DNA of 64,000 nt from Oscillospiraceae bacterium. GTDB lineage: Bacteria > Bacillota > Clostridia > Oscillospirales > Oscillospiraceae. The notes below the pieces were generated by a model, which was not told the DNA's origin, made no database searches, and saw only the letters and a list, made by a program, of their open reading frames with translations. Where the stretch lies: assembly GCA_017429835.1 (NCBI GenBank), contig JAFROD010000051.1:1-64000 (forward strand), given 5' to 3'. This document shows positions 34,937 to 43,340 of the stretch, one piece after another. Position numbers and translations under genes: made by a program. Position 1 is the first letter of the stretch; each line of letters opens with the position of its first letter.

Positions 34937-35680
34937 TCATAAAAGCAGGGATTTATAAAAATCAAGCGCGGAGAAGCCGCGCTCCAGGCGCATGGTCAGA
35001 TAGCTTTCCGTGATCTGGCTCAGTTCCGTACAGGACACGTCGGACAAGCGAAACGAGAAAAGCCGCTTCGGGTCGGCGGAGGAGATATAGCGCATCGCGT
35101 TCAGTACGCCGGCAGAAACCGGCATGCGGATACCGTTCGTATCCTCGCTCCGGCAAGTCGCGCATTGAAGGACGCCCTGCGTGATATTGAATCGGTCGGG
35201 GTCTTCCCTGCCGCAGATCGCGCACCCGCGCAGATCGGGAAGAAAACCCGCGATACAAGCCGTTCGCAGCTCAAATACCGCTTTTACCATCGCCTGCGGC
35301 AGTTTCAGCTTGGACAGGGCGTACAGCGCGTTCAGAAGCAGCGAAAGCAGCTCCGGCATGGGATCGGCCTCCTGCGCCACCATATCGCACACCTGCACGA
35401 AATAAGACGCAAGCGAGAGAAGCGTCAGATCGTTCTGCAGTTCCGGGAATATCTCCTTGCAAACCGCTTCCCTGATCACGTAGCGACCCTGAAAGTCGGT
35501 AACGGTAAACTCCGAAAACGTCAAAATTTGACTGGCAGCGCGAAGCTTGCTGTTTTTGCTCTTGACGCCGCGCGCTTTGAACGTAACCTTGCCGAGATCG
35601 CGCGTCAGCACGGTCAAGAGCTTGTCCGTGTCCTTATATTCAATTGCTCTCAGGACGATGCCCTCGGTTTTTTCAAACAT
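34937..35680 (-). CDS. recO: DNA repair protein RecO
   Basis: Loads RecA onto single-stranded DNA with RecF/RecR. 247 residues: N-terminal OB fold (EGIVLRAIEYKDTDKLLTVLT), helical C-terminal domain with a four-cysteine zinc site (CAICGRED and CATCRS). The ATG at 35680 has no recognisable ribosome site; a small hairpin (GGGCAGGCAGTC / GACTGCTGCCC) lies directly upstream, overlapping the end of yqzL. Confidence 0.94.
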   Translation of the reverse strand: MFEKTEGIVLRAIEYKDTDKLLTVLTRDLGKVTFKARGVKSKNSKLRAASQILTFSEFTVTDFQGRYVIREAVCKEIFPELQNDLTLLSLASYFVQVCDMVAQEADPMPELLSLLLNALYALSKLKLPQAMVKAVFELRTACIAGFLPDLRGCAICGREDPDRFNITQGVLQCATCRSEDTNGIRMPVSAGVLNAMRYISSADPKRLFSFRLSDVSCTELSQITESYLTMRLERGFSALDFYKSLLL

Positions 35681-35701
35681 AGTTATGTACGCGGGCAGCA
35701 G

Positions 35702-35803
35702 TCAGACTGCCTGCCCTCTATGGTCTTTTTCCTTGAGATAGAGCAGATATGCCTCCGGTGCGCCGGTTTCTACGAACAAGTTCCAGTAAAACGATGCATC
35801 CAT
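35702..35803 (-). CDS. yqzL: YqzL-like small protein
   Basis: A 33-residue product (begins MDASFYWNLFVETGAPEAY, then a segment ending in QAV). The pattern xFxWNxFxxTGxxxxYLLY matches the tiny YqzL family found between era and recO in many Firmicutes, exactly where it lies here. Start is supported by AAGGGG 7 bases upstream. Function is unknown. Easily missed because it is so short; other frames here give no family match. Confidence 0.85.
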   Translation of the reverse strand: MDASFYWNLFVETGAPEAYLLYLKEKDHRGQAV

Positions 35804-35872
35804 AGGAAATCCCCTTTCGCTTTCTGATCTTAGGATTTCCGCGCATAGCCGTTCTATCCTTGGCAAGTGTTG

Positions 35873-36760
35873 TTATTGATAGCCGAAATTCCGGATCAAA
35901 AAGTCGCTGTCGCGCCAGTTTTCCTTGACCTTGACCCAGGTTTGCAGAAAGCACTTCGTGCCCATAAAGCGTTCGCAGTCCTCGCGCGCGGCGGTGCTGA
36001 TCTTTTTCAGCATCGCGCCGTTTTTGCCGATGATAATGCCCTTATGACTCGCCTTCTCGCAGTAGATCGTCGCGTCGATGTCGATCACGCCGTTGTCGCG
36101 CTCGGAAAACTTTGTGATCTCGACGGCAGTGCCGTGCGGGATCTCGCGTTCCAGATTCCAAAGGAGCTTTTCGCGGATGATCTCCGCGATCACCTGTCGC
36201 TCGGGCTGGTCGGAGGTCATGTCCTCCGGAAAAAAGAACGGGCTTTCCGCGGCGTACTTCACGCATTCGTCGAGAAGCGCCTTCACACCGTCGTTGAATT
36301 TTGCGGAGATCGGCATGACGGCGGCAAAGTCGAAGCGTTCGGAGTAGGTCGCAATAACGGCAAGAAGCTGTTCCTTGTCCTGCACGGTGTCGATCTTATT
36401 GATGACTAAAATCGCCGGCGCGCCGCTCGCTTTGATCTGCTCCAGAAGCGCCTCCTCCTGCGGGCCGATATTCGCGATCGGCTCAACGATCAGCAGGATC
36501 AGGTCGACGTCCGCGACAGATTCGCGCACGACGTCTACCATATAATCACCCAACTTGGTGCGCGGCTTGTGAAAGCCCGGCGTGTCAATGAAAACGAGCT
36601 GTGTGTCGCCTCGGGTCAGCACGCCGCAGATGCGGTTTCTGGTCGTCTGCGGTTTGTTGGAAACGATCGCGATCTTCTCCCCGACCAGGTGATTGATGAG
36701 CGTGGATTTCCCGACGTTCGGTCTGCCGGCGATCGTGATCATGACGGATTTCGTATTCAT
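35873..36760 (-). CDS. era: GTPase Era
   Basis: Ribosome-assembly GTPase that binds the 3' end of 16S rRNA. 295 residues with G1 GRPNVGKST (12-20), G2 TTRNRICG, G3 DTPGF, G4 NKID and a C-terminal KH domain (AREDCERFMGTKCFLQTWVKV). 11 bases after ybeY; the dgkA and cdd genes often found between ybeY and era are absent. Confidence 0.97.
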   Translation of the reverse strand: MNTKSVMITIAGRPNVGKSTLINHLVGEKIAIVSNKPQTTRNRICGVLTRGDTQLVFIDTPGFHKPRTKLGDYMVDVVRESVADVDLILLIVEPIANIGPQEEALLEQIKASGAPAILVINKIDTVQDKEQLLAVIATYSERFDFAAVMPISAKFNDGVKALLDECVKYAAESPFFFPEDMTSDQPERQVIAEIIREKLLWNLEREIPHGTAVEITKFSERDNGVIDIDATIYCEKASHKGIIIGKNGAMLKKISTAAREDCERFMGTKCFLQTWVKVKENWRDSDFLIRNFGYQ

Positions 36761-36771
36761 ATTCTCTCCTC

Positions 36772-37269
36772 TTATGCGCGTGTAATGCCGATTTCTGCGG
36801 CGATAATCTCTTCCCGAATCCTCATCTGCCGTTTCATTTCTCCCTCGTCCAGATGGTCGTAGCCAAGAAGGTGCAGGACGCTGTGAATCGTCAGATAACC
36901 GACCTCGCGTTTGAGCGTATTGCCGAATCGCTTTGCCTGACCTCTTGCGCGTTCCAGGGAGATCGCCATATCGCCAAGCGGCAGCAGTCCCGTCTGCGGA
37001 TCGATCAGCGCTTCGACGTCCGCGGGGAATTTGCCCGCTTCAAACTGAAACATCGGAAACGAAAGCACGTCCGTCGCGCTGTCTACATTGCGCGTCGCTT
37101 TATTGATCGCGCGGATGCCCTGATCGTCCGTAACCAGCACGTTGATCTCGCACGGCACGTTCACGCCCTCGGCGTCCAGCGCTGCTGAAATACAACGGTA
37201 CAGGTGGATCGTCAGCGCAGGATTCTTCTCATATTTGTTGCTGTATCGAACCAAAATACGGTGCTTCAT
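36772..37269 (-). CDS. ybeY: Endoribonuclease YbeY
   Basis: A zinc metalloenzyme involved in 16S rRNA 3'-end maturation and ribosome quality control. Start at 37269 (MKHRILVRYSNK) with GAAGGAAG upstream; 165 residues. The zinc motif HSVLHLLGYDH is intact. Its start is 5 bases before the phoH stop region, so phoH and ybeY are nearly joined. Confidence 0.95.
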   Translation of the reverse strand: MKHRILVRYSNKYEKNPALTIHLYRCISAALDAEGVNVPCEINVLVTDDQGIRAINKATRNVDSATDVLSFPMFQFEAGKFPADVEALIDPQTGLLPLGDMAISLERARGQAKRFGNTLKREVGYLTIHSVLHLLGYDHLDEGEMKRQMRIREEIIAAEIGITRA

Positions 37270-37273
37270 ACGA

Positions 37274-38263
37274 TTACTTCCTTCTGTAGACTTTCTTCTG
37301 TGTGGGAAGCTCTTTCTTTTCGCCGCTTTCGTAGGCTGCGATGATTTGCTGCACAAGCGCGTGACGCACGACGTCGCTCGCAGTCAGGCGGCAGATCGCG
37401 ATATCCGGAATGTTCTCCAGAATTCGTACCGCGTCCTTCAAGCCGCTCGTCTTATCGCTCGGCAGGTCGATCTGCGTGATGTCGCCGGTGATGACGATCT
37501 TCGATCCGAAGCCGAGGCGCGTGAGGAACATCTTCATCTGTTCCTTGGTCGTATTCTGCGCCTCGTCGAGGATGATGAAGCTGTCGTCCAGCGTCCTGCC
37601 GCGCATATAGGCCAGCGGCGCAACTTCGATATTGCCGCGCTCCAAATACTTCTGATACGTCTCCGCGCCGAGCATGTCGTACAGCGCGTCGTACAGCGGG
37701 CGCAGATAGGGATCGACCTTGTTCTGCAGATCGCCCGGCAGGAAGCCGAGCCGCTCGCCCGCTTCCACGGCGGGGCGGGTCAGAATGATGCGGTTTACGG
37801 TCTTCGCGCGGAAGGCGGCGACAGCCGCCGCGACCGCGAGGTAGGTCTTGCCCGTGCCGGCAGGGCCCACGCCGATCGTGATCGTATTCTTCAGGATTGC
37901 CTTCATATACCGCTGCTGACCGATGGTCTTTGCCTTGATCGGCTTGCCCTTGGCGGTGATGCAGACGACGTCCTTCGCCATTTCGTTGATCTTGTCGTCG
38001 TTGCCGGTGGAAACGAGGTCGATCAGATAGCGTACCTTCTGCTCGTCGATCGCCTCTCCCTTGGCGGCAAGCGTCAGGAGTCCTTCGATCGCTCGCGCGC
38101 CCTTATCGACCTCCTCCTCGCCGCCGGTTACTTTCAGTTCCGTGCCGCGATTCGTGATCTTCACATGATAGGTTTCCTCAATTCGTTTGATATTCTCGTC
38201 AAACGAACCGAATACGTTGATGATCTGTTCAATCCGTTCTGCGTTGATGATACGTTCCGTCAT
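37274..38263 (-). CDS. phoH: PhoH family ATPase
   Basis: A cytosolic P-loop ATPase, 329 residues, start at 38263 (MTERIINAERIEQ) with GGAG 6 bases upstream. Walker A is GPAGTGKTYLA, Walker B FIILDEAQNT, then KIVITGDITQIDLP and the RHALVQQII motif of the RNA helicase-like PhoH core. The N-terminal region is a KH-like/SpoIIIAA-type segment (YHVKITNRGTELKVTGG). Role in RNA processing is inferred from its constant partner ybeY. Overlaps yqfD by 35 bases. Confidence 0.93.
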   Translation of the reverse strand: MTERIINAERIEQIINVFGSFDENIKRIEETYHVKITNRGTELKVTGGEEEVDKGARAIEGLLTLAAKGEAIDEQKVRYLIDLVSTGNDDKINEMAKDVVCITAKGKPIKAKTIGQQRYMKAILKNTITIGVGPAGTGKTYLAVAAAVAAFRAKTVNRIILTRPAVEAGERLGFLPGDLQNKVDPYLRPLYDALYDMLGAETYQKYLERGNIEVAPLAYMRGRTLDDSFIILDEAQNTTKEQMKMFLTRLGFGSKIVITGDITQIDLPSDKTSGLKDAVRILENIPDIAICRLTASDVVRHALVQQIIAAYESGEKKELPTQKKVYRRK

Positions 38264-39452
38264 TGTCTTCTCCTTCGTATTGCCCATAGATCGGGATAAG
38301 TCTTGCGATCATTTCGTTGCACTTGCTTTCCGCGCGCAGGACGTATACGGTATTGCTGCGCGAAAAACGGTAGTCTGTCTGACCGATCACGCCAGCGATC
38401 ATCGCCGCGCGGGTCTGCGCTTCCCACGCAGATTCCAGCTCCCTGCGGACGATAACCGGGTCTTTCTGTGTTTTCGTCAGCGTGTATTCCCGCCAAACGA
38501 CGGTTTCCAGCGCAATCGGGAATTCATAGCCCGGCAGACGCAATCTTTTTACGTTTACCATTTTATCACAACTGTCTACCGAAATTCCACTGTTTCCGCA
38601 TATTTTTATTCTTTTTCTTCCGACAAGGAGCGAAGTCACCTTCCATTCTCTGCCCGTGTATCGCTTTTCCAGCGTATCAGACGGCGTTACGATGCTGCCC
38701 TGCCGCCAAGTATCGGCGTAGATCTCTCCCTCCGCGCAGACCGCGCGCATACACAGCCCGTAGTCCTCAAGACCGGAAACCAGAATTTGTCCTGCGGTCA
38801 CGGTCTCACCGCGTGAGATCAGACGCATACCTTCCGAGACGTTATAATCGGTGATGATTCCGTCCGCCGACGCGACCAGATTTCCCACACGCGGTTTATC
38901 GGGTTCTTCCTGCGGCAAATCACGCTCCGTGACAAGGACGGTGATCTTCCCGCCGGTGCGGTTTGCGGCAAGCCACGACAGTGCCGGCACGGCGTTGAGC
39001 ATCTGCATTTTGATCCTCTGCTGATCAAAATCATTGCTTTTCCCGCCGGGCTTGATCCCGAGCTCTGCAAGCGACCGCAGAATCACGTCCTGCGGAATAC
39101 GCTCGTTTCCCCGTACTTCAATCACCCATATCCGGTTTTGCAAAAGAAAACAGAGTGCGATCGAAACGGCAATACCGATCAGCAGTACCGGTCTGCGCAA
39201 AGCCTTCTTCAACAAAACGGGCAGTCCGCGGTGCGCAGCGACCTCCGCCGTGCAGAAGCAGCGCATAGCCAGCTTGACCGCCTGTTTTTCTCTGCCCATA
39301 GGGACGCTGACGAGATAATGCAGCTCGTCTCTCCGCTCCACAGACCAAAACGGTATCCCCTCCTGCGTCAGCAGATTCAGGCAGTCCTGCGGCGAAGCGC
39401 CGGTCACGGAAAGGCGCGTTTCGCCGATCATATATGCAGTCAGTCGGTTCAT
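38229..39452 (-). CDS. yqfD: Sporulation protein YqfD
   Basis: 407 residues from a start at 39452 (MNRLTAYMIGETRLS). One membrane segment (about 84-103; VLLIGIAVSIALCFLLQ) follows an N-terminal cytosolic domain; the extracytoplasmic part contains ERIPQDVILRSLAELGIKPG (POTRA-like) and GNLVASADGIITDYNVSEGM, typical of the YqfD family. In B. subtilis yqfC-yqfD-phoH-ybeY is the same order, and yqfCD are sigma-E-dependent in the mother cell. The gene overlaps phoH by 35 bases. Confidence 0.9.
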   Translation of the reverse strand: MNRLTAYMIGETRLSVTGASPQDCLNLLTQEGIPFWSVERRDELHYLVSVPMGREKQAVKLAMRCFCTAEVAAHRGLPVLLKKALRRPVLLIGIAVSIALCFLLQNRIWVIEVRGNERIPQDVILRSLAELGIKPGGKSNDFDQQRIKMQMLNAVPALSWLAANRTGGKITVLVTERDLPQEEPDKPRVGNLVASADGIITDYNVSEGMRLISRGETVTAGQILVSGLEDYGLCMRAVCAEGEIYADTWRQGSIVTPSDTLEKRYTGREWKVTSLLVGRKRIKICGNSGISVDSCDKMVNVKRLRLPGYEFPIALETVVWREYTLTKTQKDPVIVRRELESAWEAQTRAAMIAGVIGQTDYRFSRSNTVYVLRAESKCNEMIARLIPIYGQYEGEDNDGTYHQRRTD

Positions 39453-39453
39453 C

Positions 39454-39780
39454 TTATTCCAACTCCAACCGCTGCACTTTTCCACGGATCTCGACGTGCC
39501 TTTTCGTCATTCGGGCGATTGTCAACGCGAATCCGTAAACGTGGATACTGCCGCCCTTTACAGCGATCTGGATATGCTCCTGCTCGTACGCCCGCACGCC
39601 CCGGTGATTTTCAATGCAGACGCTGCGCCTTCCGCGCACCTGCGTGAACGCGACGTCAGAGATCAATTCCTGCGGTATTGCTGTTTTTTCGCTGATCTTT
39701 TCGGAGATTTTCCGTTTCAAATCATTCACCTGCCCGAAACATTCTATGCAGGCAGTGATCATTCTTTCCAATCTGCGCAT
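39454..39780 (-). CDS. yqfC: Sporulation protein YqfC (YabP/YqfC family)
   Basis: About 108 residues, start uncertain: ATG 39780 (MRRLERMITAC) or ATG 39759 (MITACIECFGQV); neither has a convincing ribosome site. The body IENHRGVRAYEQEHIQI and KGGSIHVYGFALTI is the YabP/YqfC family fold. The stop is just before the yqfD start. It faces the divergent ylbJ-like gene with only 20 bases between start codons, so its promoter must lie in the ylbJ coding region. Confidence 0.82.
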   Translation of the reverse strand: MRRLERMITACIECFGQVNDLKRKISEKISEKTAIPQELISDVAFTQVRGRRSVCIENHRGVRAYEQEHIQIAVKGGSIHVYGFALTIARMTKRHVEIRGKVQRLELE

Positions 39781-39800
39781 ATATTCAACGGGGTGATGAA

Positions 39801-40829
39801 GTGAAACAGAAAAAATTGACCAGATTTGCGGTTGTTCTCGGCTTGCTCGGACTGATCGCGTATTCCGGAGCGTGCGCCGACGCGGCACGAAACGCCCTGC
39901 GGGTCTGCGCCTTGTCCGTAATACCCTCCCTGTTTCCGTTTTTTGTGCTGTCAAAGCTGCTGCTCTCCGGCGGCCTTGCCCTTCCGATCCCGAAGCGACT
40001 TGCTGAAAACTTCTTCGGCGTCAGCACGGCGTGCATGTCAGCCTTTTGCGTCAGTATCCTCGGCGGCTATCCGGCAGGTGCTGCAGCTCTTGCAGATTTG
40101 TACCGAAACGGCATGATCACGAAACGGGACGCGGAACGATCGCTCTGCTTCTGCAACAATTCCGGCCCCGCGTTTTTCCTTTCCTTTATCGGAGGAGCAA
40201 TACTGTACAGCGCGAAGCAAGGTCTGATCCTGTATTTGATTCATATTCTTTCCGCCGTTTTATGCGGCAGACTCTTTTCAGAGCGCAAATCGTCACGGCT
40301 GCAAATCCGGCGGATCGCCCCATCACAGCCGGTACAAGACAAGCGCCTGGCGGACGCAGTCGCGGAAAGCTGCGCTTCCCTGCTGCAAATCGTCGGTCTG
40401 ATCGTGTTTTTCTCCGTCATGATCGCAATCGTGGAAGAATTCGGGTTGTTTCGCTTGATTGCAGGAATCCCGATATTTCCGCTTGTTGAAGGGAAAGCGC
40501 TTCTCTGCGGGGTTTTCGAGCTTTCCGTCGGTATCCTCCGAAGCGCAGACTCAAGCTATGCGTTCGTGCTTTGTGCCTTCCTCATGGGCTGGGGCGGCTT
40601 CTGCGTGCACGCGCAGGCAAAAGCGATCTGGCAGACCGCCGGTTTACAGCCGAAACGATATTTATATTCCAAGCTGCTGCATGGATTGCTCTCAGCGATC
40701 TTCGCGATCACCTGCGCCGCGCCAAACGCGCTTTCTCTGGCAATCAGCGGCGGCATTTTCCTGTTTTGCCTGTTCTTTCCGGCAATTTCAAAAAAATGGG
40801 GTGGAAATCTGGCGCGAAATACGCTATAA
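39801..40829 (+). CDS. ylbJ: Sporulation integral membrane protein YlbJ-like
   Basis: A multi-span membrane protein of 342 residues with about 8 hydrophobic segments and the nucleoside-recognition/GATE-like core. Family signatures are CALSVIPSLFPFFVLSKLL, GGYPAGAAALADLY and CFCNNSGPAFFLSFIG. In B. subtilis YlbJ is a sigma-E mother-cell membrane protein needed for heat-resistant spores. GTG start with GGGGTGAT upstream; the nearby ATG at 39795 runs into a stop. Plus strand, diverging from yqfC. Confidence 0.9.
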   Translation: MKQKKLTRFAVVLGLLGLIAYSGACADAARNALRVCALSVIPSLFPFFVLSKLLLSGGLALPIPKRLAENFFGVSTACMSAFCVSILGGYPAGAAALADLYRNGMITKRDAERSLCFCNNSGPAFFLSFIGGAILYSAKQGLILYLIHILSAVLCGRLFSERKSSRLQIRRIAPSQPVQDKRLADAVAESCASLLQIVGLIVFFSVMIAIVEEFGLFRLIAGIPIFPLVEGKALLCGVFELSVGILRSADSSYAFVLCAFLMGWGGFCVHAQAKAIWQTAGLQPKRYLYSKLLHGLLSAIFAITCAAPNALSLAISGGIFLFCLFFPAISKKWGGNLARNTL

Positions 40830-40830
40830 T
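40825..40830 (+). promoter_or_regulatory. Possible -10 of the Cys-rich small gene
   Basis: TATAAT overlaps the ylbJ stop codon, 20 bases before the next start; no strong -35 is present. The spacing is short for a promoter serving 40850, so readthrough from ylbJ remains possible. Confidence 0.3.
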
Positions 40831-40849
40831 CATCGTTGAGGTGAGGAAA

Positions 40850-41059
40850 ATGCTGTTCCGAAAGAACGTTGAAAAATGCTGCGCCAACTGCGCCCATTCC
40901 GGGAAAGTCAACGACACGGCGTATATCTGCACAAAAAAAGGAATGGTAGCCCCCGGGCATCGCTGCTGGCGATTCAAATATGACCCCTTGAAGCGCGTAC
41001 CGGCAAAGAAAGACCCGACCGATTTTTCCAAATACGATGACGTTGATTTTTCCCTATAA
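40850..41059 (+). CDS. Cys-rich 69-residue protein of unknown function
   Basis: 69 residues, with a good GAGGTGAGG ribosome site. Five cysteines (10, 11, 14, 27, 39) in the pattern CCANC ... YICTKKG ... HRCW suggest a small zinc-ribbon-like or metal-binding fold. The C-terminal third is Lys/Asp-rich (PAKKDPTDFSKYDD). Similar short proteins occur in clostridial genomes without known function. Follows ylbJ by 20 bases and ends at a bidirectional terminator. Confidence 0.75.
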   Translation: MLFRKNVEKCCANCAHSGKVNDTAYICTKKGMVAPGHRCWRFKYDPLKRVPAKKDPTDFSKYDDVDFSL

Positions 41060-41064
41060 AGAAT

Positions 41065-41097
41065 AAAACCTCCGAAGCAGAACGCTTCGGAGGTTTT
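41065..41097. terminator. Bidirectional terminator between convergent units
   Basis: A perfect 14-bp stem (41065-41078 with 41084-41097, loop AGAAC) flanked by A4 and T4 serves both the plus-strand Cys-rich gene and the minus-strand aminotransferase gene, which stops at 41107. Confidence 0.9.
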
Positions 41098-41106
41098 ATA
41101 TTTCTA

Positions 41107-42297
41107 TCAGACGCCGTAATCTTCCGCCAGCTTTTTGAACAGCGGCAGAGCGCGCGTAATCGTTTCCGTCTGAACGCAGTACGCCAGGCGGAAATGTCCC
41201 GGCGTGCCGAAGCCGTCACCCGGCACGAGCAGAAGGTCATACTGCTTCGCACGTTCGCAGAACGCGCCTGCGTCCGCTTCCAGAGCGCGCGGGAACAGAT
41301 AGAACGCGCCGCCCGGCGCGACGCAGGTATAGCCGAAGCTGCGCAGTCCGTCGAGCAGCAGCTTTCGGTTCGTCTCATAGATCGAAATATCCGAGGTCAA
41401 GCCGACGCATTCCGCTGCGACCGCCTGGAACATCGACGGCGCGCAGACGTAGCCAAGACTGCGTCCTGCGCCGCAGACCGCCGCGTAGACGTCGGCGGCG
41501 TTATCGACGCAGTCCGGTACGAGGATATAGCCGATACGTTCGCCGGGCATGGACAGAGATTTTGAGAAAGAATAGCAGACGACGGTGTTGCGGTAGGCGG
41601 GCGCGATAAAGCGCACCTTTTCGCCGCCGAAGACGATCTCACGGTACGGTTCGTCGGAGATCAGATAGATCGGATGCCCGTACTGGGCGGATTTCTTCTC
41701 CAGCAGCTCGGAAAGGCGTAAGATCGTTTCTTCGGAATAGATCACGCCGCATGGATTGTTCGGCGAGTTGATAAGAAGCGCCTTCGTATTTTCGTTCATG
41801 CGTGCTTCAAGCGTCGCAAAGTCGATCTGGAAGTCCTTGATCTGCGCGGGGATCACGACGCACTTCGCGCCTGCGCAGCTTTCTATCCACATCTTGTATT
41901 CCGGGAAATACGGCGCGAATACGATGACCTCGTCGCACGCAGACGCGACCAGCGCGCGCAGCGTGATCATCAGCGACGCCGCCGCGCCGCAGGTCATGTA
42001 GAAATTCTCCGGGCGGTAGCTCGTGCCGAAGCGCCGGTTCAGATCGTCCGCCATCGCCTTGCGGCAGACTTCGCTGCCCTGCGCGGAGGTATAGCCGTGC
42101 AGTGCGACAGGATCCGTTTTTGCCAGCCGTTCCAGCGTCTCCGTTACCTTGGGAGGTGCGGGCACGTTTGGATTGCCGAGGGAGAAGTCAAAGATGTTTT
42201 CTCTGCCGACGATCTTCGCGCGCTGATTGCCGTATTCAAAAATGTCGCGTATGACGGAGCGGTGATTACCCAGCCGCATCATTTCCTGATTGATCAT
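41107..42297 (-). CDS. Pyridoxal-phosphate aminotransferase, class I/II
   Basis: 396 residues (start at 42297, MINQEMMRLGNHRS). Fold-type I aminotransferase: NSPNNPCG, SDEPYREIVF and the Schiff-base Lys in SFSKSLSMPGERIGY. The conserved N-terminal phrase GRENIFDFSLGNPNVP marks a clostridial aspartate-aminotransferase-like group. It carries no clear substrate signature; alanine or aspartate transamination is plausible. It is the last gene of the long minus-strand run, after galE. Confidence 0.88.
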   Translation of the reverse strand: MINQEMMRLGNHRSVIRDIFEYGNQRAKIVGRENIFDFSLGNPNVPAPPKVTETLERLAKTDPVALHGYTSAQGSEVCRKAMADDLNRRFGTSYRPENFYMTCGAAASLMITLRALVASACDEVIVFAPYFPEYKMWIESCAGAKCVVIPAQIKDFQIDFATLEARMNENTKALLINSPNNPCGVIYSEETILRLSELLEKKSAQYGHPIYLISDEPYREIVFGGEKVRFIAPAYRNTVVCYSFSKSLSMPGERIGYILVPDCVDNAADVYAAVCGAGRSLGYVCAPSMFQAVAAECVGLTSDISIYETNRKLLLDGLRSFGYTCVAPGGAFYLFPRALEADAGAFCERAKQYDLLLVPGDGFGTPGHFRLAYCVQTETITRALPLFKKLAEDYGV

Positions 42298-42317
42298 AGC
42301 CAGATTTCTCTTTTCTG

Positions 42318-43322
42318 TTATTTCGAATGCTTCACGATGAAATTCCAACTGTCGCGGCACATGTCTTCAACGGTCTTCTCCGTCTTCCAGTGCAGCACGC
42401 GCTCCGCCTTTTCCGCGTTGGCATAGCAGCGCGCCAGATCGCCGTCTCGTCTGCCGCCGATGACGTAAGGAACGTCTACGCCGTTCACGCGGATAAAGGT
42501 GTGCAGAAGCTCCAGAACGCTGACGCCGTTTCCGGTGCCGAGGTTGATCGCGTCGACGCCGGTACGCTCTGCGGCGTAGTCGAGCGCGCAGATATGACCT
42601 TTTGCAAGATCGACGACGTGCAGATAGTCGCGCAGGCAGGTGCCGTCCGGCGTGTCGTAATCGTCGCCGAAGACGGTCAGCTTTTCGAGCTGTCTGCCGG
42701 CGACGCGGGCGATATAGGGCATCAGATTATTCGGGACGCCGTTCGGATCGTCGCCGATCAGACCAGACTCGTGTGCGCCGACCGGGTTGAAGTAGCGCAG
42801 CAGCACGGCGGAGAAATCGGGATTTGCCGAGACGTAATCGCGGATGATCTGCTCGATCATCGCCTTCGTCCAGCCGTAGGGGCTGGTCGCAACGTGGCAC
42901 GGCATATCCTCACGGTACGGCACGGGGTTGTCCGGCCCGTACACGGTCGCGGAGGAGGAAAAAACAAGCCGTTTGCAGCCGTGCCGCTCCATCGTTTCCA
43001 ACAGGGTCAGCGTGCTGTCCAGATTGTTGCGGTAGTACGCCAACGGAATGCGGCAGCTCTCACCGACCGCCTTCAAGCCCGCAAAGTGAATTACCGCGTC
43101 GATCTTGTTCTCGGTAAACACCCGTTCCATCGCGTCGCGATCCTGAACGTCACATTCATAGAATATCGGGCGTTTTCCCGTGATCTGCTCAATATAATCA
43201 AGCACAGAACCGTAGGCGTTGCAGAGATTGTCCGCAATCACAGCCTGATGCCCTGCGTTCAGAAGCTCCACGCAGGTGTGGCTCCCGATATAGCCGAGTC
43301 CGCCGGTCAGTAAAACGTTCAT
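42318..43322 (-). CDS. galE: UDP-glucose 4-epimerase
   Basis: Interconverts UDP-glucose and UDP-galactose in the cytosol. 334 residues, with the NAD-binding GGLGYIG (7-13), the YGWTK catalytic Tyr/Lys pair in SPYGWTKAMIEQ, and RYFNPVGAHESG, a strong GalE signature. GGAGGAATGACACG precedes the start. It provides galactose for surface glycans or allows galactose use; other Leloir genes are not in the window. Confidence 0.96.
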   Translation of the reverse strand: MNVLLTGGLGYIGSHTCVELLNAGHQAVIADNLCNAYGSVLDYIEQITGKRPIFYECDVQDRDAMERVFTENKIDAVIHFAGLKAVGESCRIPLAYYRNNLDSTLTLLETMERHGCKRLVFSSSATVYGPDNPVPYREDMPCHVATSPYGWTKAMIEQIIRDYVSANPDFSAVLLRYFNPVGAHESGLIGDDPNGVPNNLMPYIARVAGRQLEKLTVFGDDYDTPDGTCLRDYLHVVDLAKGHICALDYAAERTGVDAINLGTGNGVSVLELLHTFIRVNGVDVPYVIGGRRDGDLARCYANAEKAERVLHWKTEKTVEDMCRDSWNFIVKHSK

Positions 43323-43340
43323 CGTGTCATTCCTCCAAAA

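Noticed and set aside
35718..35954. 78-codon frame over yqzL and the era end
   Set aside because: Overlaps the era 3' end and lacks a ribosome site; the 33-residue YqzL reading matches family and position.
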